Origin: JAJVHZ01 sp041395385 | Lineage (GTDB): Bacteria; Pseudomonadota; Gammaproteobacteria; JAJPIJ01 | Length of the DNA: 64,000 nucleotides | NCBI GenBank assembly: GCA_041395385.1 | Contig: JAWLAN010000010.1 | Span: 1-64,000, forward strand | Direction: 5' to 3' | Part shown: one piece after another, positions 43,540-52,677 of the stretch | Position numbering within the stretch: the stretch's first letter is position 1 | Layout: each line of letters opens with the position of its first letter | The notes under the pieces: model-generated | Told to the model about the DNA's origin: nothing | What the model saw: the letters and a program-made list of their open reading frames with translations, nothing else | The model's database searches: none | Program-made: the position numbers and the translations under genes

Positions 43540-43752
43540 ATGAATGTGCAACAGTGGTTGGACGACACCCGGATATCCGAGACCGATATCGTGAAGGTGC
43601 TGAGCAATCGCTTCGGAGACGGGGTGGTGTATCTGTCGAAGAACATGCCGCGCAAGGTCTACAACCTGGCCGTGAAGCGCGGGTTCATCAGCGCCGACGG
43701 CTACATCACGCGCAAGGGCAGGACGCTGCTGGCGCAGTTCCACGGCGGTTGA
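43540..43752 (+). CDS. Small uncharacterised protein (71 residues or one less)
   Basis: A 70-residue frame from the ATG at 43540 (a GTG at 43537 would add one residue). The product, starting MNVQQWLDDTRISETDIVKV and ending in GYITRKGRTLLAQFHGG, is balanced in composition and looks like a small folded, basic-tailed protein. The order of segments (an LSNRFGDGVVYLSKNM helix-turn region, then KVYNLAVKRGFIS) hints at a winged-helix-like or nucleic-acid-binding fold, but this is a guess. It has its own AT-rich promoter and a GGGGTGAG RBS. I recognise no family. Confidence 0.7.
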   Translation: MNVQQWLDDTRISETDIVKVLSNRFGDGVVYLSKNMPRKVYNLAVKRGFISADGYITRKGRTLLAQFHGG

Positions 43753-43828
43753 GTGATTTTCCCGCGCGATGACGCGTCGGGCGGAGCGGTGAGCGGTTTG
43801 AAATACGGGGAAATTTTGTGGGCACGGT

Positions 43829-43892
43829 TTGACAGGACCTCCTCGTAGCCTGTCGCAAGATTGGGGCTGCCATCGGCAGCCCCTTCTTTTTT
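43829..43892 (+). ncRNA. Candidate structured small RNA or 3' UTR with anti-SD-like loop
   Basis: GACAGG (43831-43836) pairs with CCTGTC (43849-43854) around a 12-base loop that contains ACCTCCTCG, complementary to Shine-Dalgarno sequences. Nine bases later comes the terminator at 43863-43892. A TTGACA hexamer at 43829-43834 overlaps the stem, but no -10 follows at normal spacing, so it is more likely the 3' part of the small-gene transcript or a processed RNA than an independent promoter. Confidence 0.4.
43863..43892 (+). terminator. Rho-independent terminator
   Basis: GGGGCTGCC (43863-43871) and GGCAGCCCC (43875-43883) form a perfect 9-pair stem with a 3-base loop, followed by TTCTTTTTT. 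This is the clearest intrinsic terminator in the window and ends the transcript of the 71-residue protein gene, about 110 bases after its stop. Confidence 0.92.
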
Positions 43893-44043
43893 GGGCCCGG
43901 CGATCAGCGCGCGTCGCGCAGCGGTCGCCCCCCTTGCCGCGCCGGCGGCGCCTCCTAGACTGGAAAATGTGGTGACACTCCGGCGCGCGCCGTTCCATTC
44001 TGCGGCGCAATAACCATCAGAATCCAGTGTGACGGGGGTGGAT

Positions 44044-46098
44044 ATGGCGACGTACACGACGGCGGACATCCGCAACATTGCCCTCGTGGGGGTTGCGGGG
44101 GGCGGCAAGACCACCCTGACGGAAGCCCTCGCATTCCGAACCGGCGGCATCAAAACCATGGGGTCGGTCGAAAAGGGCACCACCCTTTCCGACTTCGACC
44201 CCCAGGAAAAAGCCCTGCAGCACTCCCTCCACAGCAGCATCATCAGTCTCGACCACCTCGGCAAGCACATTAACCTCATCGATACGCCCGGCTACCCGGA
44301 CTTCATCGGCCGTGCACTGGCGGTCCTGCCCGCCGTGGAAACCGTCGCCGTGGTCATCAATCCGCAGGTAGGAGTGGATATGATCGCGCGCAAGATGATG
44401 GCGTGGGCGGCGGAACGCGAGCTCGACCGCCTGATCATCGTCAACCGCATGGATTCCGAGCACGTGGACCTCGCCGAGTGCCTCGCGCAGATCCGCGACG
44501 CCTTCGGCGCGGAGTGTCTGCCGTTGAACCTGCCCGCCAAGGGCGGGGAGGCCGTGGTGGACTGCTATTTCCGTCCCGACGGGCAGGCCACGGCATTCTC
44601 CTCGGTGAAGGCGGCGCATACCGCGCTGGTCGACCAGGTGGTGGAGGTGGACGAGGACCTGATGGCGACGTATCTCGAGCAGGGCGAGGAGCTGGCGCCG
44701 GAGCAGTTGCACGACCCTTTCGAGAAGGCGCTGCGCGAAGGCCACCTGATCCCGGTCTGCTTTACGTCGGCCCGCACCGGCGCCGGCATGGAGGAACTGC
44801 TGGAGGTGTTCGCGCAGCTGATGCCCAACCCCATGGAGGGCAACCCTCCCACCTTCCTGAAGGGCGAAGGCAGCTCGGCCAAGGAGCTGCACCTGAGCCC
44901 GGAAGCCAACGCGCACGCGCTGGCGCATGTCTTCAAGGTGAGCATCGATCCGTTCGTCGGTCGCGTCGGCGTGTTTCGCGTTCACCAGGGCAAGGTCGCC
45001 CGCGACAGCCAGCTGTTCATCAACGACGGGCGCAAGCCGTTCAAGGTCGCGCACCTGCTGCAGTTGCAGGGAAGGGAGACGCGCGAGATCGGCATGGGAG
45101 TGCCCGGCGACATCTGCGCCGTGGCGAAGGTCGACGATCTGCATTTCGACGCCGTGCTGCACGATTCCCATGACGAGGACCACATACACCTGCGGCCGTT
45201 GCGGTTCCCCGAACCGATGCAGGGAATCGCCGTGCACGCCAAGAGTCGCGGCGACGAACAGAAGATCTCCGACGCCCTGCACAAGCTCGCGGCCGAGGAC
45301 CCGAGTATGCGGCTGGAGCACGACGCGCAGATCAATCAGACCGTGATAAGAGGGCTCGGCGACCTGCACACGCGCGTGCTGCTGGAGGATCTGAGGACCC
45401 GGTTTCACGTCGAGGTCGAGACCAGTCAGCCGCGCATCGCCTATCGCGAGACGATCACCGCCGCGGCCGAGGGCCATCATCGCCACAAGAAGCAGACCGG
45501 CGGCGCGGGCCAGTTCGGGGAGGTGTACCTGCGCGTGGAGCCTATGCCCCGCGGCGCGGGATTCGAGTTCGTCGATGAGGTGGTGGGCGGCGCGATACCG
45601 AGGCAGTTCATCCCGGCGGTCGAGAAGGGGGTGAGGCAGGCGCTGCACGACGGGGTCATCGCCGGCTTTGCCATGCAGGACGTGCGTGTCGTCGTCACCG
45701 ACGGGAAGCACCACCCGGTCGATTCCAAGGAGGTCGCCTTCACGACGGCCGGCCGCAAGGCGTTCGTCGACGCGGTCACGAAGGCGGGGCCGGTGATCCT
45801 CGAGCCGATCGTCGACGTGCACATAACGGCCCCCAGTCAATGCATGGGCGACATCGCCGGGGACCTGTCCGGCCGGCGTGGGCGTGTGAACAGCACGGAT
45901 ACCGCCGGCACCGGCATGACGACCATCGTCGGCCAGGCGCCGCTGGCGGAATTGAACGGATACCAGTCGCGATTGAAATCGGTGACCGGGGGCACGGGCG
46001 CCTACACCGTGAACCTGAGCCATTACGATCCGGTCCCCGGGCGCGTGCAGCAGCAGCTGATCGCCGAGTACCGGCCGAAAGGCGAGAGCGAGGACTAG
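44044..46098 (+). CDS. EF-G-like GTPase (EF-G-2 type paralogue)
   Basis: A 684-residue translational GTPase with the five-domain EF-G layout. The P-loop is GVAGGGKTT (16-24), unlike the AHIDAGKTT of canonical EF-G. The G3 motif is DTPGYPDF (80-87), where the catalytic His of EF-G/EF-Tu is Tyr84, and G4 reads NRMD. The domain IV segment HRHKKQTGGAGQFGEVYLRV is present. I chose the ATG at 44044 with GGGGGTGG upstream; a GTG at 44029 is also possible. Such paralogues are known beside a regular fusA; their role is unclear. It probably has low GTPase activity. Confidence 0.85.
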   Translation: MATYTTADIRNIALVGVAGGGKTTLTEALAFRTGGIKTMGSVEKGTTLSDFDPQEKALQHSLHSSIISLDHLGKHINLIDTPGYPDFIGRALAVLPAVETVAVVINPQVGVDMIARKMMAWAAERELDRLIIVNRMDSEHVDLAECLAQIRDAFGAECLPLNLPAKGGEAVVDCYFRPDGQATAFSSVKAAHTALVDQVVEVDEDLMATYLEQGEELAPEQLHDPFEKALREGHLIPVCFTSARTGAGMEELLEVFAQLMPNPMEGNPPTFLKGEGSSAKELHLSPEANAHALAHVFKVSIDPFVGRVGVFRVHQGKVARDSQLFINDGRKPFKVAHLLQLQGRETREIGMGVPGDICAVAKVDDLHFDAVLHDSHDEDHIHLRPLRFPEPMQGIAVHAKSRGDEQKISDALHKLAAEDPSMRLEHDAQINQTVIRGLGDLHTRVLLEDLRTRFHVEVETSQPRIAYRETITAAAEGHHRHKKQTGGAGQFGEVYLRVEPMPRGAGFEFVDEVVGGAIPRQFIPAVEKGVRQALHDGVIAGFAMQDVRVVVTDGKHHPVDSKEVAFTTAGRKAFVDAVTKAGPVILEPIVDVHITAPSQCMGDIAGDLSGRRGRVNSTDTAGTGMTTIVGQAPLAELNGYQSRLKSVTGGTGAYTVNLSHYDPVPGRVQQQLIAEYRPKGESED

Positions 46099-46129
46099 TC
46101 CGCAATACCGACGGCGCCGGCGCCGAAAT

Positions 46130-46156
46130 TCCGCTCTAGCATATGGTTAGAGCGGA
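46130..46156. promoter_or_regulatory. Inverted repeat upstream of sulfite reductase gene
   Basis: TCCGCTCTA (46130-46138) and TAGAGCGGA (46148-46156) are exact inverted copies around nine bases. It sits between the EF-G-like stop and the sulfite reductase start, about 75 bases before the ATG. No T-run follows, so an operator for a sulfur regulator is more likely than a terminator; a TATGTT -10-like hexamer lies downstream. Confidence 0.45.
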
Positions 46157-46230
46157 CTGGTCCTTTATTTCCCCGGGCCAGCTTTGTTATGTTGACCGCC
46201 CCCTGATCCCGAGGCGGATGCGGCCTGCCC

Positions 46231-47916
46231 ATGTACCGGTACGACCATTTCGACCAGATCATCGTCAACGAACGGGTCCAGCAGTTCCGCGACCAGACGA
46301 GGCGGTTCCTCGCCGGCGAGCTGAGCGACGACGAGTTTCGCCCGCTGCGTCTGCGCAATGGCCTGTATATCCAGCGCTATGCCCCCATGCTGCGGGTGGC
46401 CGTTCCGTACGGCCTGCTCCGATCCGAGCAGGTCCGCATGTTCGCCCACATCGCCCGTCGCTACGACCGCAACTACGGCCACTTTTCGACCCGCCAGAAC
46501 ATTCAATACAACTGGCCCAAGCTGGAGGAGGTCCCGGACATCCTGGAGCACCTGGCCAGCGTACAGATGCACGCCATCCAGACCAGCGGCAATTGCGTGC
46601 GCAACATCACCGCCGACCACCTGGCGGGAGTCGCCGCAGACGAGGTTGAGGACCCGCGCCCGTATTGCGAGATCATGCGTCAGTGGTCGACGTTCCACCC
46701 GGAATTCAACTGGCTGCCGCGGAAGTTCAAGATAGGGGTCAGCGGCGCCGCCACCGACCGCGCCGCGGTTCAATGGCACGACATCGGCCTGTACCTGGTG
46801 CGAAACAGCCAGGGCGAAGTGGGGTTCAAGGTGCTGGTCGGCGGCGGCATGGGACGGATGCCGATGGTCGCGGTGGTGGTACGGGAGTTTCTCGAGAAGA
46901 AACATCTGTTGTCCTACATCGAGGCCATACTGCGCATCTACAACCTGGAGGGACGTCGCGACAACATCCATCGAGCGCGCATCAAGGTCCTGGTGAAATC
47001 CCTCGGAGCGGAGAAATTCCGCGAGAAGGTGGAGGCGGAGTGGCTGCGCACCCGCGACGGCCTGATACTCCGAGACCAGGAGATCGAGTGGATGAAGAGC
47101 TACTTCCAGCCGCCCGCGTACGATCGTTCGGCCGCGGACGACAAGACGCTGGAACGCCATATCGCCGCCGATCCCGCATTCGCGACCTGGATCAAACGCA
47201 ACACGCGCCCGCACAAGGTGGAGGGCTACCGCGTGGCGTTCGTCTCGCTGAAGGCGCCGGGGGTTGCGCCCGGCGACATCACGGCCGAACAGTTGGACGC
47301 GGTGGCCGACATGGCGGACAAGTACAATTTCGGCGAGGTCCGCAGCACGCACGATCAGAATCTGCTGTTCTCCGACGTGCACCAGGCGCATTTGTACGCG
47401 TTGTGGAACGAACTGAAGCGCCACGACCTCGCAACGCCCAACATCGGCACGCTCACCGACATGATCTGCTGTCCCGGCCTGGACTTCTGCTCGCTGGCAA
47501 ATGCCAGCTCGATCTCCATTGCCAAGCAGATCAACGAGCGCTTTGCCGACCTGGATTATCTTTACGACCTGGGCGAGATTCAGTTGAAGATGTCCGGCTG
47601 CATGAACGCGTGCGGGCACCACCATGCCGGCCACATCGGCATCCTCGGCGTGGACAAGGATGGCGTGGAGTTCTATCAGATCCAGCTCGGCGGATCCGCC
47701 GGCAATGACGCGGCCGAGGGCGACCGCATCGGCCCGGCGCTCGCCAAGGGAGAGGTCGCCGCCGCGATCGCCAAGATACTGGAGGTCTTCGTCGAGCAAC
47801 GCGAAGGCGAGGAGTTGTTCCTCGACTGCGTGCGCCGCATCGGGATCGAGCCGTTCAAGGCGCGCGTCTATGCGGGGGTGGAGAGCAAGAAGGTGCGGGC
47901 ATATGCGCATAATTGA
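46231..47916 (+). CDS. cysI: Siroheme-dependent nitrite/sulfite reductase (CysI-type)
   Basis: A 561-residue protein of two nitrite/sulfite reductase repeats. The Fe4S4-siroheme ligands are in MICCPGLDFCSLA (C413-C419) and KMSGCMNACGHHHAGH (about 456-460). The siroheme-binding arginines are in the FSTRQNIQYNW region and near NCVRNIT. It reduces sulfite to sulfide with six electrons; a nitrite role is possible since motifs are shared. It is followed by a DUF934 gene overlapping by 14 bases, an arrangement common for assimilatory sulfite reduction in proteobacteria without a CysJ flavoprotein, where a ferredoxin donates electrons. Confidence 0.9.
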   Translation: MYRYDHFDQIIVNERVQQFRDQTRRFLAGELSDDEFRPLRLRNGLYIQRYAPMLRVAVPYGLLRSEQVRMFAHIARRYDRNYGHFSTRQNIQYNWPKLEEVPDILEHLASVQMHAIQTSGNCVRNITADHLAGVAADEVEDPRPYCEIMRQWSTFHPEFNWLPRKFKIGVSGAATDRAAVQWHDIGLYLVRNSQGEVGFKVLVGGGMGRMPMVAVVVREFLEKKHLLSYIEAILRIYNLEGRRDNIHRARIKVLVKSLGAEKFREKVEAEWLRTRDGLILRDQEIEWMKSYFQPPAYDRSAADDKTLERHIAADPAFATWIKRNTRPHKVEGYRVAFVSLKAPGVAPGDITAEQLDAVADMADKYNFGEVRSTHDQNLLFSDVHQAHLYALWNELKRHDLATPNIGTLTDMICCPGLDFCSLANASSISIAKQINERFADLDYLYDLGEIQLKMSGCMNACGHHHAGHIGILGVDKDGVEFYQIQLGGSAGNDAAEGDRIGPALAKGEVAAAIAKILEVFVEQREGEELFLDCVRRIGIEPFKARVYAGVESKKVRAYAHN

Positions 47917-48391
47917 CAAGGCGCTGCAGGTGACCGAAGACGATTGGCAACTCCTCGACGACGACGGCGACCTGCCCGATGACGGCGGCGTCATCGTCTC
48001 TGTCGCTCGCTGGCAGAAGGAGCGCGAGGCGCTGAGCGCGCGCGAGGGGCGCCTGGGACTGAAGATTGCCGGCGATACGCCGCTGGAGACGATCGCACCG
48101 GACCTCGGTCGATTCGCGCTTCTCGCCCTGGAGTTTCCGAAGTTCGTCGATGGCCGCTGCTTCTCGCAGGCCCGCCTCCTGCGCGGACGGTACGGCTACC
48201 GCGGCGAACTGAGAGCGGTGGGCGACGTCGTGCGGGACACTATCGACTTCATGCGCCGCTGCGGCATCGACAGCTACGCCCTGCGTCCCGACAAGAACGC
48301 CGAGGACGCGCTGGAGGCCTTCAGGGAGTTCTCCGTGCGTTACCAGGGCGCCGCCGACGGGGCGGTGCCCATCTATCGCCAGCGCCGCTGA
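47903..48391 (+). CDS. DUF934 family protein, sulfite-reduction associated
   Basis: A 162-residue protein with the DUF934 blocks LALEFPKFVDGRCFSQARLL and LRGRYGYRGELRAVGDVVRD. Its gene starts within the 3' end of the sulfite reductase gene. The family almost always travels with siroheme sulfite reductase and is thought to assist it, but its biochemical role is unproven. No cofactor motif is visible. No membrane segment is seen. Confidence 0.85.
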   Translation: MRIIDKALQVTEDDWQLLDDDGDLPDDGGVIVSVARWQKEREALSAREGRLGLKIAGDTPLETIAPDLGRFALLALEFPKFVDGRCFSQARLLRGRYGYRGELRAVGDVVRDTIDFMRRCGIDSYALRPDKNAEDALEAFREFSVRYQGAADGAVPIYRQRR

Positions 48392-48484
48392 TACGCACCG
48401 CTGCGCGGACGCGCACCCGGCGCCCGGCCGCCGCGTGAGCCGTCGGCATCTTCCGGCGCAACGCAATGACCGGCCCACCTCCCG

Positions 48485-48521
48485 TGATGTCGAGCTACGT
48501 TCCCGACTACGCTCGACATCA
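48485..48521. terminator. 11-bp inverted repeat between convergent genes
   Basis: TGATGTCGAGC (48485-48495) and GCTCGACATCA (48511-48521) are exact inverted copies with a 15-base loop. It lies in the 195-base gap between the convergent DUF934 and pyruvate kinase genes. There is no T-run, so a bidirectional terminator or mRNA-protecting hairpin is inferred from position alone. Confidence 0.5.
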
Positions 48522-48586
48522 AGGCGCGCCGGCCCCGCGACCGGAACGGCGCATTGGGCGTAATCGGCATTCCCGGTCTCTACTAT

Positions 48587-50041
48587 TTAGACAGTCAGCA
48601 TGGTGATGGAAGGGGTGTTCATCTCCACATCGCTGTGGAAGCCGCGTACCAGCAGGATGTACTCGCCGCGTCCCGCGAGCTCGCGCTCGCGCGCGATGCG
48701 GCGGGCGACCTGATTGGGGTTGGCGGAGCCGACATCGGCGTCCACGACGGGCAGCATTCCCCACATCAGACTCATGCGGTTCGCCACCCGCGGGTATGGC
48801 GTTACCCCGACGATGGATGCGGTCGGGCGCCTCGCCGTGACCGTGACTGCCGATCGGCCCGACTGGGAAATGACGATGATCGCCCTGGCCTCCAGGTCGT
48901 GGGCCAGTTGCGAAGCCGCCTCGGCGACCGCGTCTCCGAACCGCTTCGGATCGGGGTGCGGATGGCGGCTCCCGTTCGATCCCCACTGCCGGCGACGCAG
49001 GTGGTAGGCCTCGGTCTGTCGCACGATGCGCACCATCATCTCCACCGTCTCCACCGGGAACCGCCCGGCCGCCGTTTCTCCCGAGAGCATGACCGCGTCG
49101 GCACCCGCGGCGACGGCATGGGACACGTCGCTGACCTCCGCCCGCGTCGGACGCGGGCTGTCGATCATCGATTCGAGCATCTGGGTGGCCACGATTACCG
49201 GACGTGCAAGGGCACGCGCCCGGCCGATGAGCTCGGTCTGCGCGAGCGGAACCTGCTCGAGGTTGAGCTCCACGCCGAGATCGCCGCGTGCGACCATGAT
49301 CGCGTCGGCGGCCTCGATGATCGCGCTCGCGTTCCGCAGCGCCTCGGGCCGCTCTATCTTGGCGATGATGCCCGCTTCGCCACCCTCCCCGGCGATCAGG
49401 CTGCGCAGCGCGTGCACGTCTTCGGGGACGCGGACGAAGGAAAGCGCGATGAAGTCGACGCCCAGCGCCAGGGCGAATGCGGCATCCACCCGGTCCTTTT
49501 CGGTCAGAGACGGAGCCGAGACGTTGACGCCGGGCAGATTGATGCCCTTGTGGTCCCGCAACGTTCCACCGTGTATGACCTTGCACCGGATCTCGGTGCC
49601 GTCGATCCGCTCGACACGCAGTTCCAGCGCACCGTCATCGAGCATGATGCGATCGCCCGGGGCGACATCGTGCGCCAGCGACTCGTATTGGGACGGCACG
49701 AGGCCCGCCGCTCCGACCACCTCGCGCGTGGTGACAGTCACGGAGGCGCCGGCATCGAGATCAATCCGGCCGTCGGCGAACCGGCCGGTGCGGATCTTCG
49801 GTCCGCAAAGGTCGGCGAATACCGCGATGTGCTGCCCGAGTTCAGCGGCAACCGCGCGCACGCTCTCGTAGCGCCTGCGGTGCGCGGCGTGGTCCCCGTG
49901 CGACATGTTCAGCCGTATGACGTTGGCGCCGGCGCGCAACAGCCGGGCAATCGTCTCGCGGTCCGAGGACGAGGGTCCGAGCGTGGCGACAATCTTGGTA
50001 CGGCGGTGCTTCAGCAGGTCGATGTTCGTAGTGATGGTCAC
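48587..50041 (-). CDS. pyk: Pyruvate kinase
   Basis: A 484-residue glycolytic enzyme converting PEP and ADP to pyruvate and ATP. RRTKIVATLGPSS opens the barrel, VIRLNMSHGDHAAHR carries the nucleotide-binding Arg/Asn, MVARGDLGVEL is the Mg-binding glutamate-aspartate region, and TQMLESMIDSPRPTRAEVSD is the family signature. The C-terminal domain (residues 350-480) is of usual length. It is downstream of lon by 84 bases on the same strand. PEP is also the precursor for the phosphonate pathway in this window, though the genes are far apart. Confidence 0.96.
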   Translation of the reverse strand: MTITTNIDLLKHRRTKIVATLGPSSSDRETIARLLRAGANVIRLNMSHGDHAAHRRRYESVRAVAAELGQHIAVFADLCGPKIRTGRFADGRIDLDAGASVTVTTREVVGAAGLVPSQYESLAHDVAPGDRIMLDDGALELRVERIDGTEIRCKVIHGGTLRDHKGINLPGVNVSAPSLTEKDRVDAAFALALGVDFIALSFVRVPEDVHALRSLIAGEGGEAGIIAKIERPEALRNASAIIEAADAIMVARGDLGVELNLEQVPLAQTELIGRARALARPVIVATQMLESMIDSPRPTRAEVSDVSHAVAAGADAVMLSGETAAGRFPVETVEMMVRIVRQTEAYHLRRRQWGSNGSRHPHPDPKRFGDAVAEAASQLAHDLEARAIIVISQSGRSAVTVTARRPTASIVGVTPYPRVANRMSLMWGMLPVVDADVGSANPNQVARRIARERELAGRGEYILLVRGFHSDVEMNTPSITMLTV

Positions 50042-50125
50042 GCCGTCGGTCCCCGGGGTTGCGCAGGATTCCGGGAATTCTAACCGGCGGCGGGGGTCGC
50101 GCGGGACGCCCGAGGGGCGTCGCGG

Positions 50126-52549
50126 CTATTTCCGCAACGCCGCGCGGCGGCGCCGGGGCCTGCCCTTCCTGGACACCAGGCGGGCAACCTCGTCGTAGTG
50201 ACGGACGAAATGCGCCTTCAGGCCCTTGCGCAGGTGCGCCGGCAGCTCGTCGAAATCGCGGCGGTTGGCCGCCGGCAACAGCACCTCCTTGAGCCCCGCG
50301 CGCCGCGCCGCGACAATCTTCTCGCGTATGCCGCCGACGGCCAGCACCTGGCCCGTGAGGGTCAGCTCGCCGGTCATGGCGAGCGGACGCGGGAGGGGCT
50401 CGCCGCGCGCGAGCGACACCAGCGCCGTGGCCATCGTGATGCCAGCGCTGGGGCCGTCCTTGGGAGTGGCCCCCTCGGGAACGTGCAGGTGCACGAGCGC
50501 GTCGTCGAAGAACTGCTCGTGGCCCGGGTACAGCCCGGGGGTCGACGCGACGTAGCTGTAGGCGATTTCGGCGGATTCCTTCATCACGCTGCCCAGCATG
50601 CCGGTCAGCTTGAATCCGCGTGTCTTGGTATGCACCCGCGTGGCCTCCACGTTCAGCGTGGCGCCGCCCATGGCGGTCCAGGCGAGGCCGGTGACGACCC
50701 CGACCCCCTGGGCAGAGGCCTCCGGCCGAAAGGGCGGTTGCCCGAGCAAGGCCGCGACGTCGCCGGTGGCGATTCTGATCCCCTTTTCCGGACGATCCAG
50801 CAGCCGAACGGCGCACTTGCGCACGATGCGCGCGAGCTGCTTCTCGAGATTCCTCACGCCGGCCTCGCGCGCATAGCCCTCGATGACGGCCCGCAGGGCA
50901 TCGTCGTCGATCGACAGTTGCCTGCCCCTGACGCCGGCGCGCTCGAGCAGGCGCGGCCAGAGGTACTTCCGCGCGATCCGGAGTTTCTCCTCCGCGATGT
51001 ACCCGGCCAGGCGTATCACCTCCATGCGGTCGAGCAGCGCGGCCGGAATGGTGTCGAGCTGATTCGCCGTGCAGATGAACAGGACCTTCGAGAGGTCGAA
51101 GCGCACGTCCAGGTAGTGGTCGAGGAAGTCGCGATTCTGCTCCGGATCGAGAACCTCCAGCAGCGCCGAGGCCGGGTCGCCCTGATAGGAGGCGCCGATC
51201 TTGTCAATCTCGTCGAGCATGATCACCGGATTGCCGGTCCCCGCCTCGCGCAGCGCCTGGATGAACTTGCCCGGCATGGCCCCGATGTAGGTGCGCCGGT
51301 GGCCCTTGATCTCGGCCTCGTCGCGCATGCCGCCGACACTGAAACGGTAGAACCGGCGCCCGAGCGCCTCGGCGATGGATCGGCCGATCGAGCTCTTGCC
51401 CACCCCCGGAGGGCCGACAAGCAGGATGATGGAGCCGGCGATCTCGCCCTTCAGCGCGCCGACCGCGAGGAACTCGATGATGCGTTCCTTCACGTCCTTC
51501 AGTCCAGCGTGATCGCGATCCAGGATGCGCCGCGCGCGCTTCAGATCGAGAAGGTCCTCGGAAGTCTTGCCCCACGGCAGCGCGGTCAACGCGTCGAGAT
51601 AGTTGCGCGTGACCGCGTACTCCGGCGATCCGAGCTCCAGGAACGACAGCTTCTGCATCTCCTCCTCGATGCGGGCGCGGGCATGCTCCGGCAGCGACAG
51701 CGCGCCGATGCGCTCGCGGAAGCGCTCGAGCTCTACCGTCTTGTCGTCCTTCGAGATGCCGAGCTCCTTCTGGATTTCCTTCATCTGCTCGCGCAGGAAA
51801 AACCTGCGCTGCTGCTCGGAGATGTTCTCCTCCACCTTCTGGCGGATCTTCGCCTGCATGCCGGCCACTTCCAGCTCCTTCTGCAGCAGTCCGAGCACCC
51901 GCTCCATCCGCGGAAGCAGCGGGAAGGTCTCGAGCACCTGCTGCAGCTCCTGCGGCGCGGCGCTCGTCAGGATGGCCGCGAAATCAGTCAGCGGCGAGGC
52001 GTCCTCGACGTTGAATCTCTCGAGAAACGCCTTCAGCTGCTCCTTGTACAGCGGGTTCAGCGGCAACAGCTCGCGGATCATGTTGATGATCGCGAGCGCA
52101 TAGGCCTTGATCTCGTCGGAGCTTTCGGCCGGCTGTTCGGGGTAATCCACCTGGACCAGAAACGGCGGTCTGGTGGTCAGCCAGCTGCGGATGCGGAAGC
52201 GTTTGATGCCCTCGGCGATGAAATGGATCTTGCCGTCGCCGGCACCGGAGTGATGCATGCGCACGACCGTTCCGACCGCGGCGAAATCTTCGGCCTCCGG
52301 CACGGCACCGGGCGCGGTGCCGGAATAGACCAGCCCGATCATGTGTTGCGCAGTGGCGCCGGCGCGCTCGAGCGTCGCGCGCCAGTTCGCCTCGTTGCTG
52401 ACGATGGGTACGGTCTGCGCGGGAAAGAAAGGGCGCGCCGTCAGCGGCAGGAGGTAGAGTCGATCCGGTACGAGGTCGCCGAGCGTCGCCGGCATTCCTT
52501 GCCCAGCATCGACGATGATCCCGGAAGTGCCGTCGTTCTGTTCGGTCAT
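50126..52549 (-). CDS. lon: ATP-dependent Lon protease
   Basis: An 807-residue AAA+ protease. The LON substrate-binding domain (LYLLPLTARPFFPAQTVPIV) is followed by a coiled-coil linker (QRRFFLREQMKEIQKELG). Walker A is LVGPPGVGKSSIGRSI and Walker B is IMLDEIDKIG. The C-terminal protease has the Ser-Lys dyad in PKDGPSAGITMATALVSL (Ser) and the downstream Lys in GGIREKIVAARRAG. It degrades misfolded and regulatory proteins. Its end is basic (RKGRPRRRRAALRK). A heat-shock promoter was not clear upstream. Confidence 0.95.
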   Translation of the reverse strand: MTEQNDGTSGIIVDAGQGMPATLGDLVPDRLYLLPLTARPFFPAQTVPIVSNEANWRATLERAGATAQHMIGLVYSGTAPGAVPEAEDFAAVGTVVRMHHSGAGDGKIHFIAEGIKRFRIRSWLTTRPPFLVQVDYPEQPAESSDEIKAYALAIINMIRELLPLNPLYKEQLKAFLERFNVEDASPLTDFAAILTSAAPQELQQVLETFPLLPRMERVLGLLQKELEVAGMQAKIRQKVEENISEQQRRFFLREQMKEIQKELGISKDDKTVELERFRERIGALSLPEHARARIEEEMQKLSFLELGSPEYAVTRNYLDALTALPWGKTSEDLLDLKRARRILDRDHAGLKDVKERIIEFLAVGALKGEIAGSIILLVGPPGVGKSSIGRSIAEALGRRFYRFSVGGMRDEAEIKGHRRTYIGAMPGKFIQALREAGTGNPVIMLDEIDKIGASYQGDPASALLEVLDPEQNRDFLDHYLDVRFDLSKVLFICTANQLDTIPAALLDRMEVIRLAGYIAEEKLRIARKYLWPRLLERAGVRGRQLSIDDDALRAVIEGYAREAGVRNLEKQLARIVRKCAVRLLDRPEKGIRIATGDVAALLGQPPFRPEASAQGVGVVTGLAWTAMGGATLNVEATRVHTKTRGFKLTGMLGSVMKESAEIAYSYVASTPGLYPGHEQFFDDALVHLHVPEGATPKDGPSAGITMATALVSLARGEPLPRPLAMTGELTLTGQVLAVGGIREKIVAARRAGLKEVLLPAANRRDFDELPAHLRKGLKAHFVRHYDEVARLVSRKGRPRRRRAALRK

Positions 52550-52677
52550 GATCGCCTGGCAGATGATACGTGGCCGCGCGTCATATGAAGCGCGGGAAGG
52601 ACGATTGAGCGGACATGGGGTCCGCCGCGCCGGATTTCAAGGCCAGGTCCGCCGCATGGCCCCGCGGAGAGCGTCGT

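Noticed and set aside
43829..43834. TTGACA hexamer as an independent small-RNA promoter
   Set aside because: No -10-like hexamer is found 16-18 bases downstream; the hexamer overlaps the stem of the hairpin.
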